Assembly: GCA_949296775.1 (NCBI GenBank)
Contig: CASFQA010000001.1
Span: 496,001-560,000, forward strand
Direction: 5' to 3'
Origin: an uncultured bacterium
GTDB lineage: Bacteria > Bacillota_I > Bacilli_A > RFN20 > CAG-826
DNA length: 64,000 bases
Position 1 is the stretch's first letter. Every line of letters begins with the position of its first letter. Under the pieces are notes generated by a model, which saw nothing but the letters and a program-made list of their open reading frames with translations, searched no databases and was not told the DNA's origin. Positions 26,271 to 34,461 of this stretch are shown piece after piece. A program made the translations under genes and the position numbers.

Positions 26271-27773
26271 TCACTTGCCTTTGAGGAATTCGATCAAAGC
26301 GTCCTTGATTTGCGCGGAAACCTCGTCGGTTAGATCATGGGTTTTCTCGATCGAATCGATGAGGTTTTTGTGCAAAGAGCTGAGTTTGGCGTAGAAATCG
26401 TCGAGCAAGGGCCGGACTTCGGAAAGCTTCCGCTCATCCAATAAGCCGGTTTTGGCGGAAAAGAGCTCCACCACTTGCCGCGACAAAGGATAGGGTTCGT
26501 AATTCTTCTGCTTGAGTATCTCCATCAAAACCGCCCCGTGGGCGAGGATCTTCTTCGTCGCCTGGTCGAGGTCGCTCCCGAATTGGGAGAAAGAGAGCAT
26601 CTCGCGGTAGGAGGCGAGCTCGATCTTCAAGGAGGCGGCCGCCTTCTTCATGGCCTTGAATTGGGCCGAGGAGCCGACCCGGGAGACCGAGAAGCCGGAA
26701 TCGATGGCCGGGCGCTGGCCGGCGTTGAAATAATCGGTGAGGAGGAATATCTGCCCGTCGGTGATGGAGATGATGTTGGTCGGGATGTAAGCCGAGATGT
26801 CGCCGGCCTGGGTCTCGACGATCGGGAGGGCGGTGATCGAGCCCCCGCCGTTTTCCTCATTCAGCCGGCAGGCCCTTTCGAGCAAGCGGGAATGGAGGTA
26901 GAAGATGTCGCCCGGATACGCTTCCCGGCCCGGGGAGCGCTTCAATAGAAGCGAAAGGGCCCGGTAGGCGACCGCGTGTTTGGAAAGGTCATCGAAGACG
27001 ATGAGGACGTCCTCCCCTTTCTCCATCCATTCCTCGGCCATCGCCATGGCGGCGAAGGGGGCGATGTAAAGAAGCGGAGCCGCCTCGCTGGCCGAAGAAG
27101 AGACGACGGTGGTATAGGACAAGCAATCGAGGACCCGGAGCTTCTCAACCAAGGCGGCGACGCTCGAGTTCTTCTGCCCGATCGCGCAGTAAACGCATTT
27201 GACGCCGGTGTTTTTCTGGTTGACGATGGCGTCTAAGGCGATCGCGGTCTTGCCGGTCTGCCGGTCGCCGATGATCAGTTCCCGCTGCCCGCGGCCGATC
27301 GGGATCATGGCGTCGATGGCCTTGATGCCGGTCATCAAAGGGGTGTCGACCGATTTCCGCTTCATGACCCCGGGGGCGATCCGCTCGATCGGCCGGGTCG
27401 CCGAATAGCGGATCGGCCCTTTCTCGTCGATCGGGGACCCTAAGGCGTTGACCACCCGGCCCAATAGCCCATCCCCAACCGGGACCTCGACGACTTTGCC
27501 GGTCCGTTTGACCTCATCCCCTTCTTTGATCTCCTCGTCATCGCCGAGCAAGACCGCCCCGACGTCATCGAGGTTCAGGTTCATGGCCATGCCGTAGACG
27601 TCGCCAGGGAAAAGGAGCAATTCGCCGAGCATCGCGTCTTTAAGCCCGTAAATGGAGGCGATGCCGTCGCCGACCGAGACCACGGTCCCGACGTCATCCT
27701 GCTTAATCTGCTGCTGGTAGTTCTTGATTTCGGCTTTAAGCAACGCGCTTAAGCCTTCGGTATCGATTTTCAT
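26271..27773 (-). CDS. atpA: ATP synthase alpha subunit
   Basis: Non-catalytic nucleotide-binding subunit of F1. The 500-residue protein starts [20 protein letters not shown], has Walker [21 protein letters not shown], Walker [18 protein letters not shown], and the signature [27 protein letters not shown] precedes the ATG, the strongest ribosome-binding site in the operon, which fits the high stoichiometry of alpha. The frame extends upstream to 27812 but the added residues overlap atpH and are not conserved. Confidence 0.99.
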   Translation of the reverse strand: MKIDTEGLSALLKAEIKNYQQQIKQDDVGTVVSVGDGIASIYGLKDAMLGELLLFPGDVYGMAMNLNLDDVGAVLLGDDEEIKEGDEVKRTGKVVEVPVGDGLLGRVVNALGSPIDEKGPIRYSATRPIERIAPGVMKRKSVDTPLMTGIKAIDAMIPIGRGQRELIIGDRQTGKTAIALDAIVNQKNTGVKCVYCAIGQKNSSVAALVEKLRVLDCLSYTTVVSSSASEAAPLLYIAPFAAMAMAEEWMEKGEDVLIVFDDLSKHAVAYRALSLLLKRSPGREAYPGDIFYLHSRLLERACRLNEENGGGSITALPIVETQAGDISAYIPTNIISITDGQIFLLTDYFNAGQRPAIDSGFSVSRVGSSAQFKAMKKAAASLKIELASYREMLSFSQFGSDLDQATKKILAHGAVLMEILKQKNYEPYPLSRQVVELFSAKTGLLDERKLSEVRPLLDDFYAKLSSLHKNLIDSIEKTHDLTDEVSAQIKDALIEFLKGK

Positions 27774-27774
27774 G

Positions 27775-28311
27775 CTATTGACCTCCTTTGAGTCGGGTCC
27801 GCAATGCGTCAAGTTGGGATTTCAATGTGTAATCGTAGGTCTTTTCGTCGAGGGCGACTTTGATCCCCCCGAGCAACGAGGAATCGATTTTGTTGTGAAG
27901 CCTGACCTCGGCGCCGAGTTTTTTCTCCATCGCCGCAATTAACCGCTTCAGCTCGCCCTCCTCCATCCTTCTTGCCGAATAAACCGTCCCTTGGCGGATG
28001 CCCAAGGCTTTATAGGCGAGGGAGAGGAAGCTATGAAGGGCGGTTTTAATCTCCGCCAGATCGGAATTGTCGGCCATGACATAGAGGCAAGCCGACAAAA
28101 CCGGGAGATCGGCGTTTGACAGCAAAGAAGAGAGAACCGCCTTCTTCTTGTTTTTATCGATCTTGGGGGAGGAAAGGAAAGCCAAGCCGTCGGGGCTAGA
28201 GGAGAATAGGCGCAAAAGGGCTTCGCTATATTCGACGCAGCGGGAAAGGTCTTTTTCCGCGACGCAGGAATAAAGGGCTTTGCCATAAGCGAGGCCGCGC
28301 TTATCCATCAT
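27775..28311 (-). CDS. atpH: ATP synthase delta subunit
   Basis: Connects the F1 head to the peripheral stalk. The 178-residue protein begins [20 protein letters not shown], the N-terminal helical-bundle start, and ends with the conserved region [20 protein letters not shown] followed by [18 protein letters not shown], which matches the delta-subunit C-terminal motif (D..L.GG......D...D.S....L..L). It overlaps atpF by four bases and ends two bases before the atpA start. Confidence 0.96.
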   Translation of the reverse strand: MMDKRGLAYGKALYSCVAEKDLSRCVEYSEALLRLFSSSPDGLAFLSSPKIDKNKKKAVLSSLLSNADLPVLSACLYVMADNSDLAEIKTALHSFLSLAYKALGIRQGTVYSARRMEEGELKRLIAAMEKKLGAEVRLHNKIDSSLLGGIKVALDEKTYDYTLKSQLDALRTRLKGGQ

Positions 28312-28883
28312 TTCTCCTCCAGTTTCGCCAAGAAGTCATCGAGCAGCTTCCGCTCGTCATCCCCGTCGACTTCCCGGGATAGCAAAGCGCTCGAGGCGGA
28401 AATGGCCATATCGACCACCTCGCCTTTAAGCTGTTTCTTCGCCTTCTCCGCCTGCAGGGCGATGTCCTCATCGGCCGCCTGCTTCTTTTTCTCGATCGCC
28501 TCCTCGGCCGCCGCTAGGCTGGAGGCGGTCTCGCTTTGGGCTTGCTTACGGGCGTCTTCGACGATCTTATCCGCCTGCTCTTGGCCTTGTTTGATCAGTT
28601 CGTCTTTGCGGAGGGCGGCTTCCTTGGCTTCGGCGAGCTTGCTCTCCGATTCCTTGATGTTGGCTTCGATGTACTCCCGCCGCTTGGTCAGCAATTTGTG
28701 GACTGGCTTATAGGCGATGAAGTAAACCAAAACCAGCAACACCACGAACCCCAAAAGCTGGACGACGAAATCGATGATCCCGTTCGGGAAGATCTTGCTG
28801 GTGAAGTCATCCCCATCAAAGGGCCTTTCGTCGGGGCCGGAGTCGCTTAAAGCGATGAGGAATAGATAGAGCCTATCCATCAT
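28308..28883 (-). CDS. atpF: ATP synthase b subunit
   Basis: Peripheral-stalk subunit. The 191-residue protein has one membrane helix (about residues 33-56, IIDFVVQLLGFVVLLVLVYF) and a long charged coiled coil of heptad type (about 60-165, including KRREYIEANIKESESKLAEA and ADKIVEDARKQAQSE), then the delta-binding end. I chose the ATG at 28883, or 28880 next to it, because AAAGGGGAA lies directly upstream; the longer frame would add residues encoded within atpE. Length is typical. Confidence 0.95.
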   Translation of the reverse strand: MMDRLYLFLIALSDSGPDERPFDGDDFTSKIFPNGIIDFVVQLLGFVVLLVLVYFIAYKPVHKLLTKRREYIEANIKESESKLAEAKEAALRKDELIKQGQEQADKIVEDARKQAQSETASSLAAAEEAIEKKKQAADEDIALQAEKAKKQLKGEVVDMAISASSALLSREVDGDDERKLLDDFLAKLEEK

Positions 28884-28890
28884 TTCCCCT

Positions 28891-29172
28891 TTAGAACATG
28901 CTCGGCAAGGCGAAGATGATGAGGATGGCGACGATAAGGGCGTAAATGCCGGTCGATTCGTCAAGGGCGACGGCGAGGATCATCGTCGAGCGGAGCTTGC
29001 CATACATCTCCGGGTTCCGGGCGATCCCGTCGATGGCGTGCGAGCAGATGAGCGCTTCCCCGACCGCCGAGAAGGTGCCGGTGCAGGCGCAGAGGCCGGC
29101 GCCGATGGCGACGAGCCCCATCTGGTCGACGGCCTCGAGGGCCGGTAGGACCACATTAGTGAGAAAACCCAT
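28891..29172 (-). CDS. atpE: ATP synthase c subunit (rotor ring)
   Basis: Ion-translocating ring subunit, 93 residues in two membrane helices (about 13-45 and 62-90) joined by the polar loop ARNPEMYGK. The second helix has the ion-binding segment LDESTGIYALI with Glu72, Ser73, Thr74 and Tyr77, as in Na+-binding rings such as Ilyobacter (AESTGIY). In the first helix the position of the Na+-ring Gln32 is Glu39 (VGEALICSHAI). The 33-residue spacing between Glu39 and Glu72 equals that between Gln32 and Glu65. Coupling ion is therefore uncertain. About 12 residues follow the standard start. Confidence 0.96.
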   Translation of the reverse strand: MGFLTNVVLPALEAVDQMGLVAIGAGLCACTGTFSAVGEALICSHAIDGIARNPEMYGKLRSTMILAVALDESTGIYALIVAILIIFALPSMF

Positions 29173-29184
29173 GGTAATAACCTC

Positions 29185-29976
29185 CTATTGGGCAACTGCT
29201 TCCTTATCCCCGCGGGTGATTTGCCCCTCGACCCCCATTATCTCCTCCTCGTCGGGCATCTCAGCCCCGATCCAGACGGCGTTAAGGGAGGCGAAAACCA
29301 AGGTTTGGACAAACCCGGAGAATAAGCTGAAATAAAGATTGAGGACCCCGATGACGAAGGGGGCGATGAAGATCTGCCCCCACGGGCCCATCGCCCCGAA
29401 TAGGGCGTAGGAAAGGCTTTTGAGGCACCAGGAGACGATCCCGATGATGACCGAGCCGGAAAGGCAATTGCCGAACATACGGAGGCAGGTGGAGATGATC
29501 GGGGTCCACATGGTGACCAGATTGATCGGCAGCCAGATCTTCAGCGGCTCGATATAGCGGTGAAAGTACCCCCACCGCTGATTCTTGATGGCGGTGAATT
29601 GGATGAGGATGAACATCACCAGCGACAAAGAGAAAGGGACCACGAGGTAATCGACGATCGAGGGGAAGCCGGTGAGCGACCAGTTGAAGGCCAGGAAAAG
29701 ATAAATCCAAAGCCCGCAGAAATACCCGGGCCAGCGCCCGACGTTTTTATGCCCCATCATCGAGACGGTCCAATCGTCGATATAGCCGACCCCCATCTCG
29801 GCCAGAAGCAAAAGGCCGCGGGGGGCTTGCTTATAATCGGCTTTCCTCGCCTTGACCCCGATGACGATGGCCAAGATCAAGACGATCGTCATGACCGCCA
29901 AGGAGGAGATGATCGCTCCCGAGATATCAAGATCGAGGAAATGCTCGATCATATTGTCGATCGGCGAATTACTCAT
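29185..29976 (-). CDS. atpB: ATP synthase a subunit
   Basis: Stator membrane subunit forming the ion half-channels. The 263-residue protein has about six hydrophobic segments and the conserved arginine in CLRMFGNCLSGSVIIG (family LRLFGN), essential for ion translocation, plus the C-terminal region LNLYFSLFSGFVQTLVFASL with the conserved glutamine. The segment ESAVKN-equivalent is KNQRWGYFHRYIEPLKIWLP. Shine-Dalgarno AAAGAGGAA precedes the ATG, which overlaps the end of atpI. Confidence 0.97.
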   Translation of the reverse strand: MSNSPIDNMIEHFLDLDISGAIISSLAVMTIVLILAIVIGVKARKADYKQAPRGLLLLAEMGVGYIDDWTVSMMGHKNVGRWPGYFCGLWIYLFLAFNWSLTGFPSIVDYLVVPFSLSLVMFILIQFTAIKNQRWGYFHRYIEPLKIWLPINLVTMWTPIISTCLRMFGNCLSGSVIIGIVSWCLKSLSYALFGAMGPWGQIFIAPFVIGVLNLYFSLFSGFVQTLVFASLNAVWIGAEMPDEEEIMGVEGQITRGDKEAVAQ

Positions 29977-30394
29977 GGGATTCCTCTTTCCGGCCCTTTT
30001 TGTTGATAAGCCCAGCGATTATGCATACCACCGGCATCGGGAGATAGCCCCCGACCGTGGTCCAGACGTTGAGATAGGGGGAGGAGAAGGTATAGGTGAC
30101 CAAGGCCGCCCCGACGACCGCGGCGATCAGCAAAACGAAGCGGAGCATCATGAACAAGACGGTCAAAGCCATCCTCGCGCCCTTCGCCCCGTCGGGGTCG
30201 AGGACCGCTTTCGAGGTATAGGCGATCGACCAGTAGGTGAAGGCGGCGACCGCCCCGCCGAGCAGCCAGCCGAGCGGATAGCCGGGTTGGCCGGTGAAAA
30301 AGCCGAAGAGAAAAGCCAAAAAGCCCAAAAGGGCGCATCCAATCAGGATGAGCAGTATCTTGGTGGTTTCCGGATAATCGACGAACTTCTTCAT
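29969..30394 (-). CDS. atpI: AtpI-like membrane protein, first gene of the atp operon
   Basis: A 141-residue protein with four hydrophobic segments (about residues 13-31, 38-57, 80-103 and 111-130) and the pair G(Y/F)PLGWLLGGAVAAF, resembling the AtpI/UncI family thought to help assemble the c-ring or supply Mg2+. It overlaps atpB by eight bases and has the operon promoter directly upstream. The C-terminus is charged (NKKGRKEESHE). Assignment rests mainly on position and topology. Confidence 0.75.
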   Translation of the reverse strand: MKKFVDYPETTKILLILIGCALLGFLAFLFGFFTGQPGYPLGWLLGGAVAAFTYWSIAYTSKAVLDPDGAKGARMALTVLFMMLRFVLLIAAVVGAALVTYTFSSPYLNVWTTVGGYLPMPVVCIIAGLINKKGRKEESHE

Positions 30395-30415
30395 ACGCTT
30401 TCTCGCGACCGCAAA

Positions 30416-30444
30416 ATGATAAGCACGAATACGGATATTTGCAA
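30416..30444 (-). promoter_or_regulatory. Promoter of the ATP synthase operon
   Basis: Minus strand: -35 TTGCAA (30439-30444), 17-base spacer, -10 TATCAT (30416-30421), about 21 bases before the atpI ATG. A small hairpin TCCCC-TAAA-GGGGA at 30445-30458 sits just upstream and may belong to the end of the pfp transcript or to regulation. Confidence 0.75.
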
Positions 30445-30482
30445 TCCCCTAAAGGGGAATGGGAACAAATAGGCAAAAACAG

Positions 30483-31673
30483 TTAACGTTCGTAACGGAA
30501 TTTGGCGACGGCGTAAATGCCGTTTTCGAACTTGATGTCGACCTCGCCTTGGATAAGCGGGCGGAGGTATTCGCGGAATTCCGGGGTCAGGTTATGGACC
30601 GAATCGAGGTAGGCGCCGGGGATTTTCTTCTCGACGTTGGCGATCCCCTCGACCGGCTTAAGCTCGTATTCGACCTTATAGGGGGCGGAGGACACGCGGT
30701 TAAGGGCGACCATGCAGCCGGTCTTCCCGCTTATCGCCGCTATGACGGCTAGCCGCCCGCATTCGATGGCCTCGTCGCGGTCGACTTTGCTGATCAGGAT
30801 CGGGTCGGCCCTTTGGGGGAGGGAGAGCTCGATCGAACGGGTCGGGAGCCCGAGCTCCTTCTCGACCCGGCGGGTAAGCGCGTCGGCCGCCCCGCCAAGC
30901 TGGATATGCCCGAAGGCGTCGACCCGGGCGGCGCTGGTGTCGCGGGGGAAGACGATGCCTTCGCTGATGGCGACGACGCAATGGCCTTTCTTAGCGTGGA
31001 TGGCTTGGACTTCCTTGAAGAAATCGGCGATGTCGAAGGCGTCCTCCGGGAGATAGATAAGATCGGGCCGATAGGGAGCGGGGAGCAAATCGACCGAAGC
31101 GGTGAGCCAACCGGCGTTCCGCCCCATTATCTCGACCACGAACACCTTGCCTTTCTTGTAGCAGGCGGCGTCGACGCAGACGGATTTGACGGTGTTGATG
31201 ACGTATTTGGCGGCCGAGCCGTAGCCGATGCAATGGTCGGTCGCCGAGAGGTCGTTGTCGACGGTCTTCGGGACCCCGATGACTTTGACGTCGAGCCCTT
31301 TCTTGGCGAATAGGCGGGACAATTTGGCGCAGGTATCCATCGAGTCGTTGCCCCCGTTGACCAAGACGTAGCCGATATCGTTGCCTTCGACGGCGTCGAC
31401 GATCTTGCCATAACGCTCGTCATCGAGGTCGCTCGGCAGCTTATAACGGGTCGAGCCGAGGATGGCGCCGGGGGTCTGGAGCAATAACTCGATCTGCTCG
31501 GGGTCTTCTTTGTTGAGGTCGAATAGGTCATCGTTTAGCAACCCTTCGATCCCGTTTATCGATCCATAGATGTGGGGGATGCCCTGCTTTTGCCCTTCCT
31601 TAATCGCCCCATAGAGGGAGGAGTTGATGACGGCGGTCGGGCCGCCCGATTGCAGATAGACGAGGTTTTTCAT
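30483..31673 (-). CDS. pfp: Pyrophosphate-dependent 6-phosphofructokinase
   Basis: Phosphorylates fructose-6-phosphate, probably with pyrophosphate, making this glycolytic step reversible. The 396-residue protein has GGPTAVINSSL near the start, the phosphoryl-donor region NGGNDSMDT (107-114) with Asp110 where ATP-type enzymes have Gly, and PKTVDND (135-141) with Lys136 where ATP-type enzymes have Gly; both substitutions are hallmarks of PPi use. MGRNAGWLTAS and the substrate-binding arginines follow. Coupled to the upstream nicotinamidase-like gene by an ATGA overlap. Nearby ppa consumes the same PPi pool. Confidence 0.9.
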   Translation of the reverse strand: MKNLVYLQSGGPTAVINSSLYGAIKEGQKQGIPHIYGSINGIEGLLNDDLFDLNKEDPEQIELLLQTPGAILGSTRYKLPSDLDDERYGKIVDAVEGNDIGYVLVNGGNDSMDTCAKLSRLFAKKGLDVKVIGVPKTVDNDLSATDHCIGYGSAAKYVINTVKSVCVDAACYKKGKVFVVEIMGRNAGWLTASVDLLPAPYRPDLIYLPEDAFDIADFFKEVQAIHAKKGHCVVAISEGIVFPRDTSAARVDAFGHIQLGGAADALTRRVEKELGLPTRSIELSLPQRADPILISKVDRDEAIECGRLAVIAAISGKTGCMVALNRVSSAPYKVEYELKPVEGIANVEKKIPGAYLDSVHNLTPEFREYLRPLIQGEVDIKFENGIYAVAKFRYER

Positions 31674-32200
31674 TCTAAATCTCCTTCGATCACGTCGATA
31701 TGCGTGTATTTTAACGCTTGGTAGGCGTTTTGCTCAGCTTCGCGGCTGTTGGAAGCGCAATAATCGCGCAAAACCTTGATCTTCGCATTCGGAAGGGCGG
31801 CTTTGGCCAAGACGGCGTTGGAAAAGACGCAGATGGCGGAGTCAATCCCGCAGAAAGCGACTTCTTCATACCCTTTCGCCTTCAAGCGCAAGGCTAAATC
31901 CAAACTCCCGAACGTTTCCTTCTTAAAGGTATTGCCTATGTTCGCAAACGGGGTTAACGTCCCCATAAGCTGATAGCCAGGACTCCCTTCTAGGCAATGG
32001 GGGATCGGGAGGCGCCGTCCTTCCTCGGTCGAAAGGTAATCGCCATGATGGGTGTCGAGGGTGAAGTAGATATCGTATCCGGATAGCCGGCGCAATAACG
32101 ACGCGATCCGCCCGTCCAGCCCCACCGCCCCGGGGAAGCCTAAAGCCCCTTTGACGAAATCGACCTGCATGTCGATGACCACGATGGCTTTCGTTTGCAT
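31670..32200 (-). CDS. Isochorismatase-family amidohydrolase, probable nicotinamidase
   Basis: A 176-residue cysteine hydrolase. The catalytic Asp is in AIVVIDMQVDFVKGALGF, a Lys in KKETFGSLDL fits the second triad residue, and the nucleophile Cys is in CGIDSAICVFSNAVLAKAAL. Metal ligands of nicotinamidases may be LDTHHGDY. Nicotinamidase salvages nicotinamide for NAD; other family members hydrolyse related amides. The frame opens upstream to 32278, but the ATG at 32200 fits the family start and lies six bases after a CATAAT box without a Shine-Dalgarno site. Confidence 0.8.
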   Translation of the reverse strand: MQTKAIVVIDMQVDFVKGALGFPGAVGLDGRIASLLRRLSGYDIYFTLDTHHGDYLSTEEGRRLPIPHCLEGSPGYQLMGTLTPFANIGNTFKKETFGSLDLALRLKAKGYEEVAFCGIDSAICVFSNAVLAKAALPNAKIKVLRDYCASNSREAEQNAYQALKYTHIDVIEGDLE

Positions 32201-32206
32201 AAGCGA

Positions 32207-32235
32207 ATTATGCGGTCGAGGGGAGGAAAAAACAA
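32207..32235 (-). promoter_or_regulatory. Promoter of the nicotinamidase-pfp operon, leaderless type
   Basis: Minus strand: -35 TTGTTT (32230-32235), 17-base spacer, -10 CATAAT (32207-32212), then six bases to the ATG. Transcription would start at or within a base or two of the start codon. Confidence 0.6.
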
Positions 32236-32280
32236 GAAGGGAACGGATATCCGAGCAAATGGCGAGCCCCTTCGCCATCT

Positions 32281-32658
32281 AGTCGAAACTAGGTCAAAGC
32301 ATCGATGCAAACTATCAAATAGGCCATGGTAACCGGATTATATATACGCCGCGATAGCGAAGGGTTGACTCTCAAAGCCGCCAACTTTCCGGCAGAGGCG
32401 ATTAAGGGCATGAGGTGGGTCGACAAATCGACCGAATCCGCGACGAAGGGGTGACAACCCCCATTGAGATCAAAGCAAGGACCGAGGACTATAGCTTAAC
32501 GAGGAGTTTCGCCGTCTAAGATAAATGCGCGTCCCCGCGTCGCATCGGGATCGTCATCGATTGGGGCGCTGACCACTCGCTTAACCAAAGCAGGGCCTCC
32601 CTCCGGCCGGTCCGCCTCTAAAGCCGTTGGACGGCAAATTCGGAAATGCCGATAAACC
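32281..32658. other. Non-coding stretch with traces of a decayed gene
   Basis: No convincing gene is present. On the plus strand a short frame from 32326 reads MVTGLYIRRDSEGLTLKAAN and continues to ...STESATKG before a stop; in the next frame, across the GGGG run, sequence continues as VTTPIEIKARTEDYSL and stops near 32518. A later patch reads RIGIVIDWGADHSLNQSR. These fragments suggest a small gene broken by frameshifts, but no family is recognised and they may be chance open frames. Confidence 0.3.
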
Positions 32659-32687
32659 TTGATATGTAAGCCCTTACATAGTAGGAT
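32659..32687 (+). promoter_or_regulatory. udk-like gene promoter with a palindrome inside its spacer
   Basis: -35 TTGATA (32659-32664), 17-base spacer and -10 TAGGAT (32682-32687). The perfect inverted repeat TATGTAAGCCCTTACATA (32663-32680, 8-bp arms, CC centre) fills the spacer, where a repressor would block RNA polymerase. The ATG is 40 bases downstream with AAGGAGATG before it. Confidence 0.65.
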
Positions 32688-32727
32688 AGCCGGCTAGGGT
32701 CAGCGACAAGGAGATGCTTATCGACTT

Positions 32728-34377
32728 ATGCAATTCACCGTCAAAACGAATAAAGGCGAACTAACCTTAACCAAAAAGACCAGCCTTTTGGAAATACTGG
32801 GCGAGGACGACAAAGAAAAGGACATCATCGCCGCCCGGGTCAACAACCGGGTCCGGGAGCTGACCTATGAGGTCAACCACGACTGCGAGGTCGAATGGCT
32901 GACCGTCCAAGATTCCGACGCGGTCAAGACCTACGAGGCCTCCTTGCGTTACGTGGTGGCGATGGCTTTCCACCGGGCTTACCCCGAGCTGAAGATCCGC
33001 TTCGCCTACAACGTCTCGCGCTGCGTCTCGATCCATCTGCTCACCCCCGGCTATACCGCCAACACGGCGATGCTATTGAAAGTCAGTCATGAGATCGAGG
33101 AGATCATCAAGGCCGACTATCCCCTAAAGCGGATGCTCGTCCCTCTCGACGAGGCCAAGCCGGTTTACGAGAAGCTCGGCTACGAAGATAAGATGGGGCT
33201 ATTGCCCTACCGGCCGGAGAAGACCGTCCACCTCTATGAATGCGACGGCTTCTACGACTATATGTACAACCATATGGTCCCCTCGACCGGCTATATCAAG
33301 AAATACAAGCTCCGGCTTTATGCCCCGGGCTTCCTCCTCCAATACCCCCGGGCCGAAACCGGGGGCGAGATCCCGCCCTTCCAAGACGCCCCGACTTTCG
33401 GCCGGACTTTGACCGAAAGCCACGATTGGTCGAAGATCGTCGGCAGCGACACCGTCGCCGGCATCAATGATTCGATCAAGAAAAACGGGACGGTCGAGTT
33501 CATCAACATCTGCGAAGCCCGCCACAACCGGATGCTTTGCGAGCTCGGCCAGCTCATCGAGGACTCGATCGACGACGTCTCCTTAATCTGCGTCGCCGGC
33601 CCCTCCTCCAGCGGCAAGACCACCTTCGCCAACCGCCTGCGGATCGAATTGCTGGCCCGCGGCATCCGCCCGATCCGGATCTCGATCGACGACTATTACC
33701 TCGAGAAGCACCTGATCCCGAAGGATAAGGACGGGAGCATCGACCTCGAATCGATCGAGGCCCTCAACATCCCCCTTTTCAACCAGAACATGGTCGATTT
33801 GATCGCCGGGGAGGAAGTGACCTTGCCCCGCTTCGACTTCCAATCGGGGAAATCGGTCCCCGGCCGGACCTTGAAGGTCCAGCATGGCCAGCCCATCATC
33901 ATCGAGGGGATCCACGCCTTGAACGACCGGTTGACCCGCGATATCCCGAAGTCGGCCAAATTCAAGATCTTCATCGCCCCCCAGGCCCAGATGAACCTCG
34001 ACGACCATAACCCGGTGTCGCTCACCGACCTCCGGCTCATCCGCCGGATCGTCCGCGACTACAAGTTCCGCAACGCCTCGGCCGAGGAAACCATCGAGAT
34101 GTGGCCGAGCGTCCGGGCTGGCGAATTCAAATGGATCTACGATACTCAGGAAGGCTCGGACTACGTCTACAACTCGATGCTTAGCTACGAGCTCCCGGTC
34201 ATGAAGAAATACGCGATGCCCTTGCTTAAGCGAATCGACGAGCAGTCCCCCTGCTTCCCGACCGCCCTCCGGCTGATGCGGATGCTGAAGTTCTTCATCG
34301 ACATGCCGGACGACTGGGTCCCGAGCAACTCGTTGATGCGGGAATTCATCGGCGGCTCCTGCTACGCCGACGTCTAA
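32728..34377 (+). CDS. TGS-domain nucleoside (uridine) kinase-like protein
   Basis: A 549-residue protein. The first 60 residues form a TGS domain (MQFTVKTNKGELTLTKKTSL), followed by a threonyl-tRNA-synthetase-like second domain (residues 65-190, with AMAFHRAYPELKIRFAYNVS). The C-terminal part is a uridine kinase-type P-loop NTPase: Walker A VAGPSSSGKTTFANRL (about residue 291), ISIDDYYLEKHLIPKDKDGS and IIIEGIHALNDRLT. This fusion is common in anaerobes and annotated as nucleoside kinase; whether it phosphorylates uridine has mostly been inferred from the domain. Own promoter and terminator; AAGGAGATG precedes the start. Confidence 0.9.
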   Translation: MQFTVKTNKGELTLTKKTSLLEILGEDDKEKDIIAARVNNRVRELTYEVNHDCEVEWLTVQDSDAVKTYEASLRYVVAMAFHRAYPELKIRFAYNVSRCVSIHLLTPGYTANTAMLLKVSHEIEEIIKADYPLKRMLVPLDEAKPVYEKLGYEDKMGLLPYRPEKTVHLYECDGFYDYMYNHMVPSTGYIKKYKLRLYAPGFLLQYPRAETGGEIPPFQDAPTFGRTLTESHDWSKIVGSDTVAGINDSIKKNGTVEFINICEARHNRMLCELGQLIEDSIDDVSLICVAGPSSSGKTTFANRLRIELLARGIRPIRISIDDYYLEKHLIPKDKDGSIDLESIEALNIPLFNQNMVDLIAGEEVTLPRFDFQSGKSVPGRTLKVQHGQPIIIEGIHALNDRLTRDIPKSAKFKIFIAPQAQMNLDDHNPVSLTDLRLIRRIVRDYKFRNASAEETIEMWPSVRAGEFKWIYDTQEGSDYVYNSMLSYELPVMKKYAMPLLKRIDEQSPCFPTALRLMRMLKFFIDMPDDWVPSNSLMREFIGGSCYADV

Positions 34378-34393
34378 TTGGTTCTATCGGGCG

Positions 34394-34452
34394 TCTAGGC
34401 CCCCTAGATAAAAGAAAACGGAGATCGCTTAGGATCCCCGTTTTTCTTTTTT
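34394..34452 (+). terminator. Bidirectional terminator between udk-like gene and lipoprotein operon
   Basis: Stem AAAACGGAGATC / GATCCCCGTTTT with one mismatch and a six-base loop (34415-34444), then TTCTTTTTTT. On the minus strand the stem is followed by CTTTTAT, so it can end the convergent lipoprotein operon too. A small perfect hairpin TCTAGG-CCC-CCTAGA precedes it (34394-34408). Confidence 0.8.
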
Positions 34453-34461
34453 TACCCTATA

